Notes: generated by a model from the sequence alone, not told the origin. A stretch of DNA of 64,000 nucleotides from Antedon mediterranea (GCF_964355755.1 NC_092672.1:23992501-24056500), one strand, 5' to 3'; shown: positions 40,501 to 55,500, counted from the first letter of the stretch. A program made the numbers and translations.

Positions 40501-43500
40501 TGACATACTAATGTTGAATGTTGCACCATCTGGTAAACAATCACAATCTCTATACTCAAATGTTTCTTTAATATTTTTGAGCTGGGTCTTTAGGCTTTTA
40601 CTGTTTTTAATACTGTATTGGTGTTATGTGTGTCTGTTATTTTAACTCTAAGCTTTTAACTGTTTATGATAATATTAATAAACTCCAACAGTGTATTTTC
40701 GTTTTTAAACATGTCACTAACAAAAAACCAAACTTCTTAAATTTTCTTAATGAACTCAGACTGTTACAATGCTAGGGCCTCACACAATTTTTTACATTTA
40801 TTGTACCTTTCTTGCCTACCACAAGTGTCAATTGGAGTAATCCAATTGATGTGTAACTTATAGTGCTCCAGCCTCTTCTTTTTAGCATTTAAACAAAATT
40901 TCATATGTTTATTTTTTTAAGCAGACGTATATTTATTATTAGGTTATATGCATGATATGCATATAACCTCTTGATTCTGTCAGAATCTTTATTTATTTAT
41001 TTATTTATTGGTTATCCGCCTCAAGCGGATAACCTTTGTTATTGTAGTGTTACTTTTTTTTTTTATTATTCTTCTTTCTTTCTCAGATTTTGTGTACGCG
41101 TTTTCTCTTGAACGTGTTAACATAACATTTTGTAACTTGGTCAACATATAGACAATTAACTGAAGATGTACTGCGAAGCTTTTTGACAATGTCAGATCCG
41201 CGTAGCGTAAGTTACGCGCGATTTTCTGAAAATCTTAAATCGGTCATAACTTCGAAACCGATAAATATTTTTTAACGAAATTTTCAGCCACGTTTTCTTC
41301 ACATCAATGGCTAACTTTTTCGCTCTTCAGCAAATTTTTGAACACTAGAAAGTCTGCGCGTAAACTGCGTTTGAAATTTTAAAATGCTCCTAATTTGTGC
41401 ACGCTGTTTCTCTGTAACGCGTTAACATAACATTTTGTAACTTGTTCAACATATAGACATTTTACTGAAGTTGTCCAGCCAAGCTTTTTGACGATGTCAG
41501 AGCCGCGTAGCGTAAGTTACGCGTGATTTTCTGAAAATCTTAAATTGGTTATAACTTCGAAACAAATGAATATTTTTTAACGTCATTTTCAGCCACGTTT
41601 GCTTCACATCAATAGTTAACTTTTTTAACGCTATCGCAATTTGTAACATTAGAAAGTGCGCGCGTAAATGGCGTTTGAAATTTTAAAATGCTTCAAATCA
41701 ATTTCTGATTAAATTAGAGCACGATTCAGGTCATTTTAAGCGTTTAAAAAATTGCCACTGGTGCGCACATTTTTACGCGCGCACGGCGCAGGGAACAGGT
41801 ATGAGCATTTCTTTTACACGATTTGTGTTTTTAAATCTTCTGTTAACAATTTTACGTTATTTTATTCACTTTTCAACTTGAAATGGCGTTCTACGAGCAC
41901 GTTAAACATGACAGGTTGCGCACGAAAACGTCAACAAATTGTGAAAATGTTCCAAAATATGTCTACTTTTAAAAATGACACAGTTCATCAGAATGCAAGG
42001 TTACCCCCATTTTTTATTTTAATTTCTTGCAGTGTATGAATCATAGGTCTGATTTATTATAGTGTTGAATGCTAAAACGTGTTTGATGGCTACATTATTT
42101 GCATATTAAATATAATTTTTGAAATATTTATCATCAAACAAACATAAACTTATTCAAAGAGCAAAACAATAAACATAACATTTATCTTTTTTCTTTACAT
42201 GTTAATATATAAAACTTGAAAGTATGTACTTTCATAAAATATCAGCGTTTAAAATTTGTGAAGATTTCATCATAGTAAAATTTATGATTTAAGTTTGATA
42301 TGTAATAATCAACTTGCATCGAGGGGGTTCACGACATACCGAATGAACGAGGACTCTTTCTTCGGATTTTCGTCAGCAGGTGGTCATATGGCTCGATGTG
42401 TAATGCAACCGACTTTGGTATCAGAGGTACCGGGTTCGAGTCCCGTCACGGGAAAACAATTAATTAAAAGGGTTTAGTTGGTTATTACACTGAGAGGGCA
42501 GTTTTAATTTTGAATAGCCTACTTTTTTTGGAAAAGTCATAACTTGGAAGTACTTGAATACGCAAGATACGCTTTGTTGCTGGCGGATAACCAAACTCGT
42601 CCTCAAGTGACGAGTTTAAGTTCTAGTTTATTTATTTATTTATTCTTTCCTTAGCACTATTTGTCCGTCAATTATCTTGGCATCGGTTTTATCTATCTAA
42701 GTCAATTTTTCAGAGTATATTCCTTATGGCCAGGAATCGATGTGGTTATGTTTTCACGGTGCGCAATCAAAAATTACGCGGTCTACGCGCGATTTAACGA
42801 AATCACGTTTGTAATCATATCTTCACAAACATGAATCACTTTTAAACAAAATTTGGTACTCATAAATTTCAGGTCATATTTCATCATATGGCAATACAAT
42901 TACGTGCGTAGCGCATATAACGCATGCGTACGCGCGCTTAAAATGTTGAAAATTGTCAGAATTTATTTTCGATGAAATTAGAGTACGTTTCAGGCAATTT
43001 TAAGCGTTTAAAAAATTGCCATGAGTGCGCAGATTTTTGCACGCGCACTGCGCGTCAAACGTTAATGCGCACTGTTTGTGTCTGATTACTGTTGTATAAC
43101 CTTTCTTTAATAATATCATCATATTTTATTCACTTTTCATCGCGAAACAGCGTTATACGAGCACGTCAAAAGTGACGGGCTACGCACGTGTAAGTTAACA
43201 AAATGGTGAAAATATGCTAAATTTTAAAATTAATATATATCGTTAGAATGCTCGGGAACACCTATTTTTTATTTAATTTTCTTGAAGTGTATGTATCATA
43301 TGTATGATTTATTATGAAATTAGAAGAACAAAAGTTGATTAAGTCATCATTAATGGCATATTAAATTCAACAAAATTAATTTCGACAATCAAACAAATTA
43401 TAACATTTTCTTAGGCCAAAATAACAAACTTAACGTTAACTTTCTTCCTTAAGAAGTTCATATATTAAAGTTAAAAGTATATAGTTTGACAGTGCATCAT

Positions 43501-46500
43501 TTTTTTTAATTTTTAAAGATGTCATCATAGTAAAACATTATAATTCATTGCGGTATGTAATAATCTATCTGCACCAAAGTGGTTACTGCATAGTAAATAC
43601 ACGGAGGAATTTTTCTCCAAGTTTTAGTCAGTTGTGTATGGCTCGATGGTCTGTGCTCGTGTCAATGGCATTCAAGGTACCGAGTTCGAGTCTCACCTTG
43701 GGAAACGAAATAAGATTTTTTTTTTATTATCCGTATTGTTCAAATTTATTTCTTAGTGTATAGATTATACACATGATTTATAATGAAATCTAGATAAAAA
43801 GTTACTTTATGTCTTTTTTATTATGTAACAACAAATGCGGTTTATGACATTATACGCAGAGGGATCTTTGATCGGATTGTGATACCGGCTATGGTGTTCG
43901 CGTTAGCAAGGTCCTATCATATATTATAAATAATTAAAGATTCTGAGAAAATCAATCAATCAATATATCTTTTAAAAATCAATTATCTTTATTTAAATCA
44001 ATGCATATAACCTATAATTCGTCATAGTGACGAATTAAATCTAGTTTATTTTATTTCTTTATTTTTGTCAAATGTTAACGTTTTATTTGAAAGAAGAAAT
44101 AATAAATGTTACTTGAAATGAAATAAATTTATAAATTACTATTAACTATAAAAAGAAAACAAATCAAATAGTTTATTCATATCAACGGTATTGCAAAATT
44201 AAATTCAAACGCTTTATTGAGTATGACAAAAATTAATCTATTTATCAATGTTTCCTTTTTTTTTAAGGTCATTTTTAGATTTTATTTTGCATGTGTTTTA
44301 TGCACACATTATTATATTATAACTTATATTATCAAGGTTCTATCTTTTATTTTTAAATGAGATAAAATCCTCTGGATAGGAAATAGGGAAGAATAAACTC
44401 TTGAGATGGTGAAAAATGTTTGTAGAGCAAAGTTTTCAATTGAAATTTTATTTTATGACACCCCCCCCCCCACCCCCTAAAAAGTTTTAGATTACATCGT
44501 TCCTCTTGAGTTTTTTTAAGTATAAATGAAGCACGGCTTTTTGAGTACAATTTGATTCTTTCAAAGTTAAAATAATGTATTACTAAAAGGAAAATAATAT
44601 GTGTTACTAAGTCACATATCCATGGTGATTGTGATGACAGGCCCCAACTCTATACTATACATGATATTACGATACTATCTGAATTAAATATTCAGCCAGT
44701 GTGCAAAAACTTCTGGATATTATTTAAAGTTGAGATTATCAATGAAGCATTCCTAAAATGCTAACACCTTTTTAATGTTTATATTATATAATGCTTTTTT
44801 TTAATATACACATTATTATACATGGATAAAAAGGTTAAAGAATAAACGAAAAAAGAAAGAAAAGGGGAGAATTATATTGGATAATAACAATTTAAACAGA
44901 TTATAAAGATGCAGTATTTAGAACAACAACAAATATTGCGGATTGAATTGTGTCTTGTTGTGAATGAATGATTTTTGGTCTTTATTTTGAATATTATATG
45001 GATAAAGATATACAACAATTACGAAAAAAGGAGGATTATATTGGATAACAATGATCAAATAGATTATGAAGATTGTAGATTTAGGACAACTACAGTACTG
45101 TATTACATATTACTGATTAACTTGTATTAATCATGTCATTGAATGAATGAACAACAGTGCTGGTTCAAGCATGGAGGTATAACCTCCATGGTTCAAGCCA
45201 CAAAAGAGAAAAAAAAGACAGTGCTAGAACCCTAGTGCATTTAACATCGTGTATAAAACAATGAAAGAGTATAAGAGCATGATGTCAATACAGAGAAGAG
45301 ATTAGTGGTTTTCTGTAGTTTGCAACGCCCTTTTCATTAATTGGGTACGCTGTGTGTTAATAGAGCATTGTCACACATTGCATACAAAAACAAGTCATGA
45401 TATTATTTTATGCTCACAAAACTGAATTCAGAAGAACATCAAACATATATTTCTAAATAAAACTGAAACAAAATGAATTAGTAGTTTCTATAATTATAAA
45501 TTGCTTTAAAAAATAATTTGGGATTTACACTACCCATCTGAATATCATACACCTTAATCTGAATACCTTATCTACATGAATCAGATCATTTTTATATTGT
45601 CCTTTATTAATATTATAATATTGACAACCATTCTGATGTTTGTTCATGGTTGTGCAGAGCCATGATAAATACAATTGTCACAGCTTGAATAAGGTAACAT
45701 GAAGACAATTAAATGAAAACCTTCCTCAATAATATTTCTCTGCTCAAATGCTGGTTTGTAATGAGTTTTTAATATTAAATGTGTCTATATAATTTATTGT
45801 TTGTTAAGTAGGTCTTTTACCACACTGATGTTTAATGTGAAATGGTTAAATGTATTCAGAGTGAGATCTGCCAATGTAAATTATCTTAATTAAAATCATT
45901 TACATTAAAAACTTTCAATTGTATTTCTATTATATTTTATCAATTTTAAGTGCTGTTCTTAAAATACAATTGCAGTCTACCAAATCATAGAGCTATAAAG
46001 CTCAATGATACTGAAAAACTGTTAACTTATGATGTACACAGCCTACTGTATTTAATACTTAGTTGAAATGCCATTATTAGACATTTTTAATCATTGATTT
46101 ATTTAGAGAAATTAATAAAACTTCACCAGAAGTTTTAGAATGGTCATATCAGTTGTATTTTGATTATTTATACTACTATAACAATATGTTCACATTTTGT
46201 AGTAATACACTACCAACATGTATAGATAGTATTTACAATACCCATCTGAATACCTTATCCAATCTGAATACAGTGTTTAAACAGCGAATACTGTTTTGTA
46301 ATTAATTCATTCCATAAGACCATAATTTAACATCAAATAAATAGTCAAAAAATTAAATCTTCTTTATTTTAATATATTCCTCTTTTTGTTTTCTTTTGAA
46401 AAAGATTTTAATACACCAAAAAAAAAACAACACAAATATAAACATCTACCCTGTATACACATGGGGTCAGATCATTTTTCTATTTGACCTATTCGCTTCC

Positions 46501-49500
46501 CTTCAATATCTACATCCGTCGCTAGGACAGAATAATCTGGATTTTTTTGTTTTACATTAATCCAAGTTAATCAACTACCACACTTTATTTCAAATAATAA
46601 CATTTTTTAGCATAATTATTTTTTTTGGTTAAATGACTGCATAATTAGTTATCCACACCTTGGCGGATAACTCCTTGTGATTGTATAAAATCATCATCAA
46701 CTTTTTTTATCTGTATTATTCTTCTTTCATTCCATATTTCATAACTTTGTATAGTTTTGTGCACCTCCTACTTTTTAAAAACGTCAGAGTTGCGCAACAT
46801 GACTTTCGCACGATTTTATGAATTTAAATGATTGATAATAGATTAAAAACCAAACGTCATTTTGTATTGACACTTTTTAAATTTAAGTCATATCAAGAGT
46901 AACTTTCTGTGGATTGAAAATGCCATGCTTCACACAAAGTTACGCGCATAAGATTTTTTCTTATAACCAACACCTGCAATTGCTGTAACTAATAATGCGT
47001 ATTTTCATTATAAGCCTTAAAAGAATTGAAAAGTCAATTAAACCATATCAAATTTTATTTTAATGATTTTACTGATTTTGTATTATGGCTACCCTAAGTT
47101 ACTAAATGTTTTAGTTTCCTTAATTCACTTCCCACAACCTTAATCAATAATCACCTTGACAAATTTCAATATAAATTTACCTCCTGGTTCATCCTGTTTT
47201 TCATCACTGTTTTCCTCCTTGTACTCTATTTGCACAAACATACTTTGCCTATTACTGTATATTATTCTTAATAGTTGTTGTTTACAATAGTGATGAAAGC
47301 ATTAATTTTGAAAATTTCTGTAATTTCGCGTGGAAGTAATCATATTTATCTTAATTTATGTCATGTACATCACACCAAAATCTGATGATGAAAACAGTTA
47401 CCATGAAATTAGTACTTATGTAGAAACAAGGCTATATAAAAAAAAGGATAGATTCAGGGTTTAACAAAATATATGACATAATCAATTCTAACCGGCTGAA
47501 AACATCTATTGAAATCCTCCATACATTATGTAGAAGAGCTGACTATTGCAATATGCTTTATTAGTTGATGCCATTCCAAAAGATTGTATAAGTATAATTA
47601 AGAATCATAACAACAATATGTCAAATTCAAATTCAAATATTCTTTATTCATCCTCAATCATGAAAATATACAACAATATATGAGAACATAAAAAAGATGA
47701 AAAGGAAACACATAAAAACTCAAAAAGCTTGATTAGTTGTGTCCCCTTACGTCCCTAACTAGCCTAAAAAAACTAAAACATAAATAATAAAAAAGCTGTA
47801 CATACATACTGTCTGTACATATTAAGGATGAATGTATTATAACAATTAAATAACACATAACACATAACAGCAAAATGTATACTCATGCTTTAAATCAAAA
47901 GCTATTACTTCTCGTGTTTTAAACAAATGGAATGTTGCTCTCAATGCCCAAAACATAAATCCGATAAAGAAGGTGAAAAATGAAAAAAATATACTAAATT
48001 ATAAACCATTACATAAAATTGTTCCAACTAACTTACAGCTGTATCTGGAAATTAGAAAAAAATGAATGTTATATATGTGTTATTGAAAATGAAAAGCATA
48101 TGTTCTTATATTGTATACATAACAAATTATGGAAGAATATTGATAACATTTTTATAGGAATAGACAATAGCAGAAGTTCATTTAAAGTAGGGCCTACCTC
48201 TTTAATGCAGGCTCAGATTGTCTACAGTATATACATACTGTATATACAGTGCAATGCTTTAAGTATCTAATACCTTGCAATTTTATATTCTTTTAACAAT
48301 CATAAATCATACAGGTTTGATAATGCATTTTTTCTCATATTTGTATAATTTTCTAACAATTTGAATAAAATAGGTGTTTATCAAGTCAATACTGTATTCA
48401 AATTTAGGAACAGCTTAATCACAAAATAATGGGATCATTGTGCACTTTGTAATATTAATAATTCATTATACGATGTATTGATACTTTAACACTTCTTTAT
48501 TGTATCTTGAACTTTGTTGTTATCATTGATACAATATTACATGAATCAAGTGTCAACAATTATAGAGCATTCATATTAACAGTTAATGTTGACTGATATG
48601 ATTTTACTGTACCTTTCATCTCATCTTGAAAATTAAAAAAGTAAATAAAAATTAATCAAATATTAAAAATAATACAAATATAAATAAGGCTGATATTGAT
48701 GATATTGATTGCAATTTGCCTAATGAGGTTTGATTATTAAAATGAGAATTCAGCAGGGTGAATTTTCAATACAAGATGTAGGCCTACTGTAAGTAATAAT
48801 AACCTGTCATTTTTTTTAAATACAAAATAAATTGGCAAATTGATGGTAAATGCCACTTAAAAGAATTTATATGAAAGTATTTGTATGGAAAAATTAAATT
48901 ATCAATATGCATTTATTATTTTTAGCATGGAAACACACCTCTGATTGAAGCTGCATATCAAGGTTTTCATGAAGTCTGCTTGGTCCTTCTCAATAAGGGA
49001 GCTGATGTAAATCAACAAAAGAAGGTACTTTCACTCATTGTATTTTACACATTTTTAAATACATAGGTGGACAGTACATACTAATAACAATTTATGTTTT
49101 TGTCATTGATAATGGGATTGTAGGATAATTCAAAATTAGTACTAGTTCAAAATCTAGACTAGTAGTATATTTAATTTGTTTGAAAATGTTTACCACAAAT
49201 ATTTGTTGACATGTGCACAACAAATAGTTTGTTTATTTTGCTTTGTTATCCTATTTTGTAAAGAAATTAATCAAAGCCTTATCATTAAAAGTTTACATTA
49301 TTTATATATGCAGTATGTTTATTTACATATTTCTTGGTAGCAGAAATAAAGCTCACCTTATTCTGTCATATTTCCTCACAGTGGTTTGAATTCAGTACAG
49401 TACATTGCATTTCATATGCCATTTTTTATACCTTACTGTACTGTATATTTTTCCCCCTTGACCATAACAAATCTTTAAAACTCAATTTTTTAAAAACTGT

Positions 49501-52500
49501 TCTTCTTTTCTATTGTTTGTGACTGATAGTATGTCTTGTCACTCAATAAATATTATTTACCACAAAAAACGTACATTGCCTCATACTTACCTATATTTCC
49601 CGAGAACTTTAATTTTACTAGGAAAATGATTTAAATGAAAAGAAGAATCATTACCAAAAAAAAAAAAGGTGAAAATAATTATGTAGTTAAATGTAATAAT
49701 GAGGGCACAATTATTGTTATTATTTTTTAGCCATTTCATGCATGGATTACCACAATTCTTTCTTATTTGTTATAATTTAAGAATCTGTTTTTAAAAATGA
49801 TTTCATAATAAATATCTGCTAATTAATTAATTAATGTATGTTTAAAATAAAAAAACAAAAATGAAATTAATTCTAAATAGGCCATGTAGTTTTTCTTGGT
49901 CAGAATAGCATATAGCTTGTTAGATTGAATTAATTCATGGAGGTTTGCGCAGGGTTTTTGGGGTTTGTGCAGTTTAGCAATACCCCTGTGTTATTGATCT
50001 TGATCATCAAGTTAGTGAGGGTTGTAATATATTCCTGTCAGTCTGGATGGCAATATACTATATGGTGACAAAAATAATAATACATAGCCATGTCCTATAT
50101 TGAATCCCAAATTCATAAGTTTTTATGTAGACTTTGACAATATTATTTGCATACAAACCAGCAGCCACTTCCAGACATGAGGCACTTTTGCGCTACCTAA
50201 CAGGTAAAAGGCAACGCAATAGGGGGCGCAATTGCGTTTGCAAAGGAGTTCACAATAACACTAGAAGCTAAGTTTCTCAAAGGTATGACCCCTTTTAGCA
50301 ATGGGCTTAGCATCCAGTGAAGCTAAAATCCTCTCTAAAACTGTGCGATAAATCGTGGCATTTTGATGCCGGACATAACTACTAATTTCACCCCATCATT
50401 TCCCACACTTGTGTTACCAAGTCCTTGGTAATATACCTCATAAATGCTGCACATCCCCGTATGGAAATAGTTAACAGTGACTTTTATATTCATACAGCAA
50501 AAACTGGATAACAAGATATGAAGCAACAAACAAAAATTTATATAAAAATATCTTACACAAAGAATGAATAGGTTCACATTACAAAAATATGATACATTCA
50601 CTTTGTGGTGATTGGCCATTGTATTGGTCTAAGTTTAAAAATGACTTCACAAGCTTTGTTCAATCGCATTTTAAAAATAAACTTTCAATCAACAATTCTG
50701 ATAATTATTAGAACTGTGCTTATACTGGACTTATACAAATGCACAGAGTAATTGTTTGTTTTTTATAATCGTCTACCGACTACTGTCTCATGTAAAACTT
50801 CTAAGTTCCTTACTCCAAACATGACTTTGAGTTAACAACTCATAAACTATTATTTTTTGATTGATGAAAGAGAAATTGAACTTGAATGTATCACCTGGTT
50901 TCAACCTTATACGTCCTTGAAACTCATCAAGACCCAGATACAATCACTCATAAATTTATACAATTTATTGTAATACTTCCTATTATATTGTATACACATA
51001 ATTTTTTTTAATGCAAAATCAATCTGCACATGTTGCATGGTTCTTATCATCAGACCAGGTACATTGCACCTACTTTTATTTCATACCTTTTTCAAACTCA
51101 TTGTCAACAGTTCTTAAACAAAATTGACTTCATTGTCTGTTTAAATATTTTGATTTTGATTATTATAATTTTTGATATGAATTGATTTTTTGTAAAACAA
51201 CATAATATTAAGTACGATCTAGTGAGTGAGTGCCCGAGCGGTTAAGACAGTGGAACCGTAATTACGTAGCCATAACATCGGCAGGGGTTCGAGGCTCACT
51301 CACTCCATGGTTCTGGTGGTAGAACGAGTCTTCTCGGACAAGGACTATAAACCGTAGGTCTAGTGTACACATCTAGCTCGTGTGTACTTTAAAGAACCTA
51401 GTACATCTTTCGAGACGAGTAGGGGGTTACCCCGGTGTATTAGTACATCACAGCCACTGATCACCAACTGGGCCCTCTAGGAGACCAGTCTTTGACTTTA
51501 CCCAGTATAAATATAAATTTCAATTTCAAGTCATTTTCTTTGCATCTTTTATTCACCACTGATGTAATAATGTTATGTTATTAATGCAACTCTTAATAGG
51601 TCAAGGGTCAAATAATAAATATATATTGTTATTCACAATGTGGCTAGAGCAAACTATCATTTAACAATGTTATTGCTGCCATAGTTTACTTTAACGTATC
51701 TATATTGATGTTCATTTATATTCATAGTAAGTTGCAGATTTAATTATATACTCTTTGGTTGTTTAGGAAATTGTGCAATAACCACTATAAAATGGTTTCA
51801 TTTGAAGTTCACAGAGTATTTAAACATTTCATAAGTTAATTACATTTGTTTTAAACATGCTTTAAATGTCAAAATAAAATAACTATTAATATCTTGTTAA
51901 TTATAATATTTGCATGATGATGCACAATAACACTGATATGTCTACATCATTCATGATTGTTTTTGTTTATTTGAAATTGGAATTTGCACTATTGCAGTAT
52001 AGTAGAAGAATAGAGAAAGAGTAAAAAATTATAATCATAAAAGATTGCCTTTGTTAAAACCAGAAGGGATTTAATAGATTACAGTTATGTATTGTTAGGA
52101 AAATACAGTTTTAGTTTACAGAAGATTGTACCCCTGGAACTCTTTAAGTAAAAAAAAAGGTTAAATATTGGATGCCCATATTGTTGTTTGAGTAGTGGTT
52201 TCCTTGATTACTTTTTTCCCTCAAAAATATTCAGTATGGTTTTGTCTTTTTTTTCTAGGATGGTGACACAGCCCTGCATCACTGTGCTATGAGTGATCTT
52301 ACTTACGATGAGCACAGAAACACTATGGTGTGTTTTATAAAGGCTCATGGTAGAGGTATTATTTCAAATAAAAATAAGGTAAACTATTTGAGTTAAAACA
52401 ATTAGAATAATAACAATAATTTTATTAAATAAAAATTAAATGATATTCATTTTTCATAAGAGTACTCTTTTTGTAAATGTTGGACCTGTTTATTCCATAA

Positions 52501-55500
52501 CATATTTTCATGGTATTTGTAAACCTCCATAGGCCAATTTATACTTTCCTCCTACCCTGTAAGTTATGACATAATATTAATAATTAGATTAAATCAGATA
52601 TATTAATTCCAGGTTATGATCAAAGGTATTACCTTAATGATTAAATACGTGATAGTGTCTGCTTTTGCAATGATTATAATTAATATTTTTAGAATGAAGT
52701 GTTCTTGATAAATGTTGTATAGCTGTACCAAAAATACTTTGTTTCCATCTCAATATTGTTGTTCATAGTGCTAAACTGACCATCTAATTTGAATGCATTG
52801 AAATTTATACATTCACTTTTATTTATTTGCTTTTACATATTTATTATTTTATTAAATATGTCTAATTTGAATGAAATACAAATAATAATATTAATTCTAC
52901 CGTATATCAATCATTGTTTTATTTACATTTTTAGTTTATGAAAATAGAAACTTGAGGATTGTCACAATCATGCCTATTATTGTATGTTATTATGATGAAT
53001 TTTGTAATCACTAATTTTATTCTTGGATTCTTACATTTTATTTCTTTGATTGTCAGAATGGCAAATCTGTTATTGATTTGTACATTACAAATGTATGTGG
53101 AAAATATGAAGATGTCGAAGCCCAAAAGGAAGAAGTAATGAAATTGTTGAAAGGTTTGAAAGTTTAAATACAGTACAAAACAAGTTTGTTCCACAAAATG
53201 CTTTGATAAGTAATCTTGAAAGCAGTGATTACCCATCCCAAATTGAAATAATAATAATGCCTATATCAAACAAATAGAATTTATTACAGTTATAATAATA
53301 AGAATAATTTCTTTTATGTATTTATATATACATCGTTGATTACAGAAAGTAAAATAGATCAAATAATTTCAAAGAACACCATCTCAAAAAGAACCCCATC
53401 CAATTGCTGATTACCTAGATTGTTTTACTCATTTATTACATTAAACAATACTATTGATGAATTTGGTTAAAAACTGTTTTTTTTATATTAGTAAAAACAA
53501 AAACAGCATTCTTAATCTGTTTCTTGTAGCCTTCTTTGTTATTCTTATTTGTATTGTATTCTAATCTATAGCATATTATAATAAAAAATACAAAATTAAA
53601 ATACAAAAATACAATTCTCTGATTGTTTATTGAAGGAATTAATATAAAGCGCTGCCTGTCTAAACGTTAATTTGCAAAATAAAATGTTTAAAATGTTGCT
53701 CCTTATCTTATTTCCAATATGGTATGTCTTTTTTTATTGTGAAAGAGCTTCAACTTTATATCATACATTCTACTTTCTTTTAGGTGGACCTTTACCAGAA
53801 ATATATTTCACATCATCAGGTATGAATAATTACCCATACCATGTCATACTTTGTGACATGGTATGAGTATTCACCCATACCATGTCATACTTTGTGACAT
53901 GATTTAACTGAAACTTTAGTGTGTAATAAAGAATGTAGAATTATTTACATTTTTTACGCAAAAAGTGTTGCTTTAAACTACATTGTCATTATTCAGTCTA
54001 CAATCCTTTATGAGGAATATTTCAGCCCAGAGCTGCAATTTAACCAGGACTACATGATTCAAAGGCAAACATGTTACTTGGGAAGCTGGGATGAAATCTG
54101 TTTAAACCATATGGTACTCTCATATTTAAAACTGCTATGTATAATATATTATGTTTTGATCAGAATATCTTTTTTTTTGTAGATATAACAACTAAAGATT
54201 TTATACATGTAGCTACCAACATGTATGATCAGTTTGAAAACCTAGCAGAATATCTTGGATTCAAGCAGGAAGATATTGAATCCTTCCATGTCAATTCAAA
54301 TGGCAAAATAGATGCAACTTTAGAGATGCTGAACTCCTGGTACAAGACAGTTCAAGTTACTGAATCCAGGCGTTCACAACTTTGTAGAGCTGTCAGGATA
54401 GCAGGTCGGCATGATTTGGCTGATGAAATTGAAAGTAAGTGACACATTACAGGTTAGGTTACTTCCCTCAAACCTTTAAACTGACTATTCCATAACTTTA
54501 AGGGGAAGATTTGTTAAGAGACAGCTGCAGTAAAAGTTTTAAAAAATCCAACAACACAATATTATCCTTGATTTTAAAATTAAACATATACAAATTAAGC
54601 TAACTAACAATATGAGAACAAATTAAACAAATGAATATAGTATACCATATAAGTCCATTTCTCCTGTCTCATGAAGGAAGAGGATTATCAACAATGGATT
54701 AACATATATACATTATTTTCATTTCAGAACTAATGAGCCTATTTTAATTTTGCAAAAATACTGAATACACAATATGTATACAACATTTTTTATTAATTTC
54801 AGATCTAGCTTTAATGTATTAGTTGTATTTTATTGTTTAAATAATAAAATGTAGAACTGTATGTGCTTAATAAACTGTATAACTAATACTTATTTTATTT
54901 CTGAGTAGAAATAGACATCCCTTATGCTATATCTGCTCGTGGTAAAGAAGTTGAAAAAGCTTACATTGAAGCATTGAAAGAAGGTCAAGTTGAAGTGAAT
55001 CTTGGAATGGTTAAAGTGATTGGTCAGGAAGGTGTGGGCAAAACTTGCCTGATCAATGCTTGTCTTGGAAAGAAGTAAGTATAAGTTAAGCTTAGAAATA
55101 ATGATAATAGTAGTTATAGTATTGTAACATTTTATCTGCCTGGATGAGGTATTTTCAAGTTTGAGTTAATTGGTATCTGGTAATAGTCTGGTATCTTTGG
55201 AGGATCAAACTGTACTGCCTACCATGTGGGTTTCTCCCTTCAAATCTTACCATACCTATCCACCAATCAGCAGTCTCACAACAGGACTGTTCCATAAATA
55301 AAGTGGTGTCAAAGTCTTAAGGCCCATTTAAACTACAACAATAGTGATCGACGATAAATAGATAAGCATGAATGTCTCATACATAAAACAAAAGAAATTA
55401 GAGAAGTTTTTGATTTATGCTGTTTTTGAAAATCCTATCAAATGACAAAAACAACAAAAAATCATTGTATTGTCACAATATTATTGCTCTTACTAATCAT

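Larger units (their letters stand above)
40941..44044 (+). mobile_element. Helitron2-like element, family III (plus), split by family I
   Basis: 5' hairpin AGGTTATATGCAT...ATGCATATAACCT at 40941, then CTTGATTCTGTCAGAATC. The element is interrupted at a TTTATTTA tract by the element at 41010-42626 and resumes with CTTTCCTTAGCACTATTTG. 3' end ATGCATATAACCT, hairpin AATTCGTCA-TAG-TGACGAATT, AAATCTAG (44041-44044), T. Without the insertion it is about 1.49 kb, matching the minus-strand copy. Confidence 0.74.

Noticed and set aside
42295-43763. Genuine tRNA genes
   Set aside because: A and B boxes and one T-arm are present, but acceptor and anticodon stems do not pair and the segments lie inside repeated elements.
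53919-54182. 87-aa frame directly before the death-domain exon as coding
   Set aside because: It ends at the acceptor by chance; the poly-T tract and phase match place the exon start at 54183.
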